From assembly GCF_034372165.1 (NCBI RefSeq), contig NZ_CP139698.1:2232001-2296000 (forward strand): a stretch of 64,000 nt of DNA, read 5' to 3'. The position numbers were made by a program, and so were the translations under genes. Origin of the DNA: Christiangramia sp. OXR-203 (lineage in GTDB: Bacteria; Bacteroidota; Bacteroidia; Flavobacteriales; Flavobacteriaceae). Positions 61,333 through 64,000 of this stretch are shown one piece after another (positions within the stretch are counted from its first letter, which is position 1; each line of letters starts with the position of its first letter). Below the pieces are notes generated by a model, which was not told where the DNA came from, did no database searches, and saw only the letters and a program-made list of their open reading frames with translations.

Positions 61333-62091
61333 ATGGCAAAATATTTAAGAACTTCAAGCATAACTGCCGAATTAGAAAATTTAATAAGAGATGCAAGAAA
61401 AGAATTATATATAATTAGCCCTTACCTTAAACTATCTGATCATATAAAAGAATTACTTAACGATAAAGAAAGAGAAAAAGTAGATGTCAGAATCATATTT
61501 GGAAAACAAGAACTTGCTCCAACAGAGATGAGTTACTTAGAAGATTTAAAATATGTTCGATTATACTTTTCTAAGAATCTTCACGCAAAATGCTACTTGA
61601 ATGAAAGTAAAATGATAATTGCCTCAATGAACTTATATGAATTCTCACAACAAAACAATAGAGAAATGGGAATTCTCATTGACATTGAAAATGAAGAGGA
61701 TAAGAATGTTTATGAAGATGCAGCAAAAGATATAGAATCAATTATTCATAATAGTGAAGACTTCTCATATGTAAAAGCTCCTCAAAAAGAATTTTTAAGA
61801 GATTCTAAAAAAACAAAAACAACAGAAAACTCTTTACCAAAAAATAAAAATTTTAAACAAAAAGATTATTCTAAATCAAATTACAAAACCACAAAAGAGT
61901 TATCTGAAATGACAGGAATTAGTAGCCGTAAAATTAATTCTTCCCTCAAGAAAAATGGATTTATGATAAAAAAGGATGATGATTGGTTTGCAACTACAAA
62001 AGGAGAGGAATTTGGTGGATTACAAAAAGAAGGTCAATATGGTAAATTCATAGTTTGGCCAGAAGAAATAATTGATAGTATTTTAAAATAA
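61333..62091 (+). CDS. Phospholipase D-like nuclease domain protein, cassette 14
   Basis: A 252-residue protein. The N-terminal 150 residues are a PLD-like domain with LYIISPYLK near 25-33, H84 and K86 in NLHAKCYLNESKMIIASMNL, and E111. A lysine-rich linker and a C-terminal winged-helix-like region (TTKELSEMTGISSRKINSSL) follow. Single HKD-like domains with a DNA-binding tail often act as nucleases in restriction or defence systems; this role is inferred. Confidence 0.78.
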   Translation: MAKYLRTSSITAELENLIRDARKELYIISPYLKLSDHIKELLNDKEREKVDVRIIFGKQELAPTEMSYLEDLKYVRLYFSKNLHAKCYLNESKMIIASMNLYEFSQQNNREMGILIDIENEEDKNVYEDAAKDIESIIHNSEDFSYVKAPQKEFLRDSKKTKTTENSLPKNKNFKQKDYSKSNYKTTKELSEMTGISSRKINSSLKKNGFMIKKDDDWFATTKGEEFGGLQKEGQYGKFIVWPEEIIDSILK

Positions 62092-62106
62092 TTTGAACAA
62101 AAAAAC

Positions 62107-62242
62107 TTTTTACAACAACGGTTCATCGCCAATAAGCGGTAGCATTAAAAAGAAAATAATTAACTTGACCAACAACAAAATACTAAGCCGACAAATCCGC
62201 GTCCCTTACTCCGCCAACTGGCGATAACCGAGACCGTTGTGC
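62107..62242 (+). other. attC-like site 14 (family A)
   Basis: The left box TTTTTACAAC (62107-62116) is the exact inverse of the cassette 14 start GTTGTAAAAA. The right core is GTTGTGC (62236-62242). Arms CGGTTCATCGCC and GGCGATAACCG pair with a bulged C. Confidence 0.88.
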
Positions 62243-62254
62243 CTAATGCATAAG

Positions 62255-62767
62255 ATGAGAAACCTAATTACAATAATTCTGATTTTAATTCCGACAATAA
62301 TTTTTAGTCAGAATAACGATCAATTTAATAATGAAGAACTTATTTGTCCACAAATATATTCTGCAACTGAATATTTGAAAAAGGACGAAACATTAAAAAC
62401 AAGAAAGATAAAATTTGATCAATTCATAAGAGATGGTTGGAATTATGATAGTTTCGCACCTGACTACATTTCTTATAAATTGGATATTCCTAAAGAAAAA
62501 GTTTTTTCAACTAATTCAGAAAGAGCAAATATTATCTACAGGAAAATTGAAAATTCAAATTTTAAAAAAGGAAAGATCTTTGAAATTGATTGCTTAAAAA
62601 AGAAAAGTAAACCAAATGCAATTATTTCTAAAATTGATTCTGAAACAATGTTGATTCAAGTCACTGAAAAACGACTTGGAAAAGAAGGCTCAAGTGGCAG
62701 ATTATATTTATTCATATTTGATAATTCAAACATTAAAAAAGTACTTTCAAAAGGATGGATAGAATAA
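62255..62767 (+). CDS. Secreted protein of unknown function, cassette 15
   Basis: About 170 residues with a signal peptide (MRNLITIILILIPTIIFSQ). The mature part has FDQFIRDGWNYDSFAPDYIS and a lysine-rich beta section ending GRLYLFIFDNSNIKKVLSKG. No family recognised. Met codons at 62246 and 62255 are both possible starts; 62255 begins the signal peptide and lies 19 bp after the core. Confidence 0.6.
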   Translation: MRNLITIILILIPTIIFSQNNDQFNNEELICPQIYSATEYLKKDETLKTRKIKFDQFIRDGWNYDSFAPDYISYKLDIPKEKVFSTNSERANIIYRKIENSNFKKGKIFEIDCLKKKSKPNAIISKIDSETMLIQVTEKRLGKEGSSGRLYLFIFDNSNIKKVLSKGWIE

Positions 62768-62773
62768 ATGCAC

Positions 62774-62909
62774 TAGGCACAACAACGGTTCATCGCCAAT
62801 AAGCGGCACCGTTAGAAAGAAAATAATTAACTTGACCAACAAACCAATACTAAGCCGACAATTCCGCGTCCCTTACTCCGCCAACTGGCGATAACCGAGA
62901 CCGTTGTAT
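62774..62909 (+). other. attC-like site 15 (family A)
   Basis: The left box TAGGCACAAC (62774-62783) is the exact inverse of the cassette 15 start GTTGTGCCTA. The right core is GTTGTAT (62903-62909). Arms CGGTTCATCGCC and GGCGATAACCG pair with a bulged C. Confidence 0.88.
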
Positions 62910-62934
62910 GCAATACCTCAAGAAATAGAATAAT

Positions 62935-63630
62935 ATGAAATGTACTAAAGGTCGAGTAAATCCTAATGCACATACAAAGCTCAAATTATTTGCAGATTCT
63001 GGAGGTTACTGTCAAAATCCTAATTGTAATGAAAATTTATTCTTAAGTATAGGTAAATCAGAAATTCATATCGCGGAAATGGCTCACATAATAAGTGATA
63101 GTGATACAGGTCCCAGATCTGATAAAGATTTATCAAAAGATAAAAGAAGTACTTTTTCCAATCTAATTCTTTTATGTCCAACTTGTCATACCAAAATTGA
63201 TAAGGCGGAAAAAGAATTTCCTGAAAAGATTATTATTCAATGGAAAAATAATCATAGTGAGAGGATAAAAAATCTATTTAAGATAAGAGAATATGATAAT
63301 AGATTCGAGACTAGAAAAAATGTAGTAAAAATCTTGAATGAAAATAAAACCATTTTTAAGACTTATGGACCTCTCACGGAAGAACGTTTTAATCCAGAAA
63401 GTAACGTCCCAAAAATATGGCTTTCAAAAATTAGACAAATAATTTTACCTAATAATCGGAAATTATTAGGCATTATCGATGGTAATTACTCTAAACTAAA
63501 AGAATTTGAAATTGAAACTGTAGAATTGTTTAGACAACATGTGTTAGATTTAGAAGATAGGCATATTAATAACGTAGAGATCAATGCTACTCAATTCCCT
63601 AAAGAACTCAATAATATATTTAAAGATTAA
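62935..63630 (+). CDS. HNH endonuclease, cassette 16
   Basis: A 231-residue protein. The N-terminal HNH nuclease has the zinc cysteines C26, C31 (YCQNPNC) and C81, C84 (LLCPTCHTKID), with H51 in EMAHIIS, N76 in SNLILL and H85 as catalytic or metal residues. Residues 115-231 form an unassigned helical C-terminal domain. A second gene starts 2 bp after its stop, so this looks like a two-gene cassette, possibly a restriction or antiphage module. Confidence 0.82.
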   Translation: MKCTKGRVNPNAHTKLKLFADSGGYCQNPNCNENLFLSIGKSEIHIAEMAHIISDSDTGPRSDKDLSKDKRSTFSNLILLCPTCHTKIDKAEKEFPEKIIIQWKNNHSERIKNLFKIREYDNRFETRKNVVKILNENKTIFKTYGPLTEERFNPESNVPKIWLSKIRQIILPNNRKLLGIIDGNYSKLKEFEIETVELFRQHVLDLEDRHINNVEINATQFPKELNNIFKD

Positions 63631-63632
63631 CT

Positions 63633-64000
63633 ATGGCTAGAAAATCCACCTTTGAATGGATAATAGAAAAAACTGAAAATTATGATGAAATTGATTCAGT
63701 TGATATTTTAGATCAGAACCTTTTACAAATTTCAAGAGATGACGGCGAGGTTATAATAGTAACAACAATATCTAATAAGAATATAAGCCTTGCCGATATA
63801 AAAAGTCTAATTGAAAAGAATGATGCAAACTTCATTTTACACACAAAAAAAGATCCGTTTATTTGCGGATCAGTGTATGTTTTTTTAGAAGGGAGAAGTA
63901 AGATTATTGGTAGTTTCGGTGATCTTTTTAGAGTACTCAAAGAATCTGATATATCTAATTACTTACATCCACAAACCAAATTTATTACAAGAGGATTAAA
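63633..64000 (+). CDS. Partner gene of the HNH endonuclease (cut by window edge)
   Basis: ATG 63633 opens a frame that runs beyond 64000: MARKSTFEWIIEKTENYDEI, then EVIIVTTISNKNISLADIK and VYVFLEGRSKIIGSFGDLF. Its start is 2 bp after the HNH stop, so both are co-translated. I do not recognise the family. The 122 visible residues are soluble and alpha/beta in pattern. Confidence 0.75.
   Translation, partial: MARKSTFEWIIEKTENYDEIDSVDILDQNLLQISRDDGEVIIVTTISNKNISLADIKSLIEKNDANFILHTKKDPFICGSVYVFLEGRSKIIGSFGDLFRVLKESDISNYLHPQTKFITRGL

Larger units (their letters stand above)
47303..64000 (+). mobile_element. Integron-like gene cassette array with adjacent tyrosine recombinase
   Basis: A recombinase gene, a candidate Pc promoter and attI are followed by fifteen attC-like sites. 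These delimit cassettes of about 590-2040 bp. Every cassette starts with GTTRnnn and ends in a matching inverse, RnnnAAC-type sequence, the diagnostic integron layout. All cassette genes are on the plus strand and are distinctly AT-richer than the chromosome to the left. The array continues past the right edge, so its full size is unknown. The recombinase is not a canonical IntI. Confidence 0.88.

Noticed and set aside
49065-62909. CRISPR array
   Set aside because: The repeats are about 135 bp, vary in sequence and enclose genes of 0.5-2 kb; spacing and repeat length do not fit CRISPR, and no cas genes are present.

Overview
The window looks like a chromosomal segment of a marine Flavobacteriaceae (Bacteroidota), most like the Gramella/Christiangramia group. 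This is inferred from gene content (LytTR regulators, 2TM proteins, head-GIN proteins, a SpoIIM-MoxR-DUF58 operon, DUF2141, OxyR), from Bacteroidota-type -7 boxes (TAnnTTTG) before several genes, and from moderate-to-low GC. No rRNA, tRNA or CRISPR was seen.

Bases 1-47200 are ordinary core and semi-core chromosome. In order they hold: the end of an anti-sigma gene; a LytS-like kinase, 2TM protein and LytTR regulator operon; hemerythrin; type II NADH dehydrogenase; an ECF sigma gene with a membrane partner; an acyltransferase, a NUDIX hydrolase and a cyclophilin; the SpoIIM/DUF4129/DUF4350/MoxR/DUF58 operon with a divergent RDD gene; oxyR; a PadR-PspC-head GIN envelope-stress group; trxB; and a run of small secreted proteins. 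From 28 to 45.5 kb there is a sulfur- and redox-flavoured region: YeeE/YedE transporter halves, a biotin-dependent acyl-CoA carboxylase, a persulfide dioxygenase-rhodanese fusion with a sterol-desaturase-like protein, cytochrome bd, TauE/SafE and a cysteine-containing Crp/Fnr regulator. Three of its promoters share a GTAACnnnnGTTAC palindrome exactly 30 bp from a -7 box. A fourth, perfect copy lies before a small membrane gene. This suggests a local regulon.

Bases 47303-64000 form an integron-like gene cassette array that runs off the right edge. A tyrosine recombinase gene is followed by a candidate Pc promoter, a candidate attI and fifteen attC-like sites of about 135 bp that delimit fifteen complete cassettes and one partial one. 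Each cassette starts with GTTRnnn and ends with the inverse of that sequence, as integron cassettes do. The sites have covarying hairpin arms, an unpaired spacer and a bulged base, yet four loop families. All cassette genes point the same way, are AT-rich and mostly start 14-45 bp after the core site.

The recombinase has the catalytic residues R, H, R, H, Y, but it lacks the roughly 40-residue insertion typical of IntI and is encoded in the same direction as the cassettes. The cargo includes HigBA, a TIR/deoxyribosyltransferase-like protein, a reverse transcriptase with a duplicated leader, a PLD-like protein, an HNH nuclease with a partner gene, secreted proteins, a non-coding cassette, and one 705-bp cassette present twice without a visible difference. 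I consider this array the main discovery candidate: an integron system of Bacteroidota that may be run by a non-IntI recombinase.
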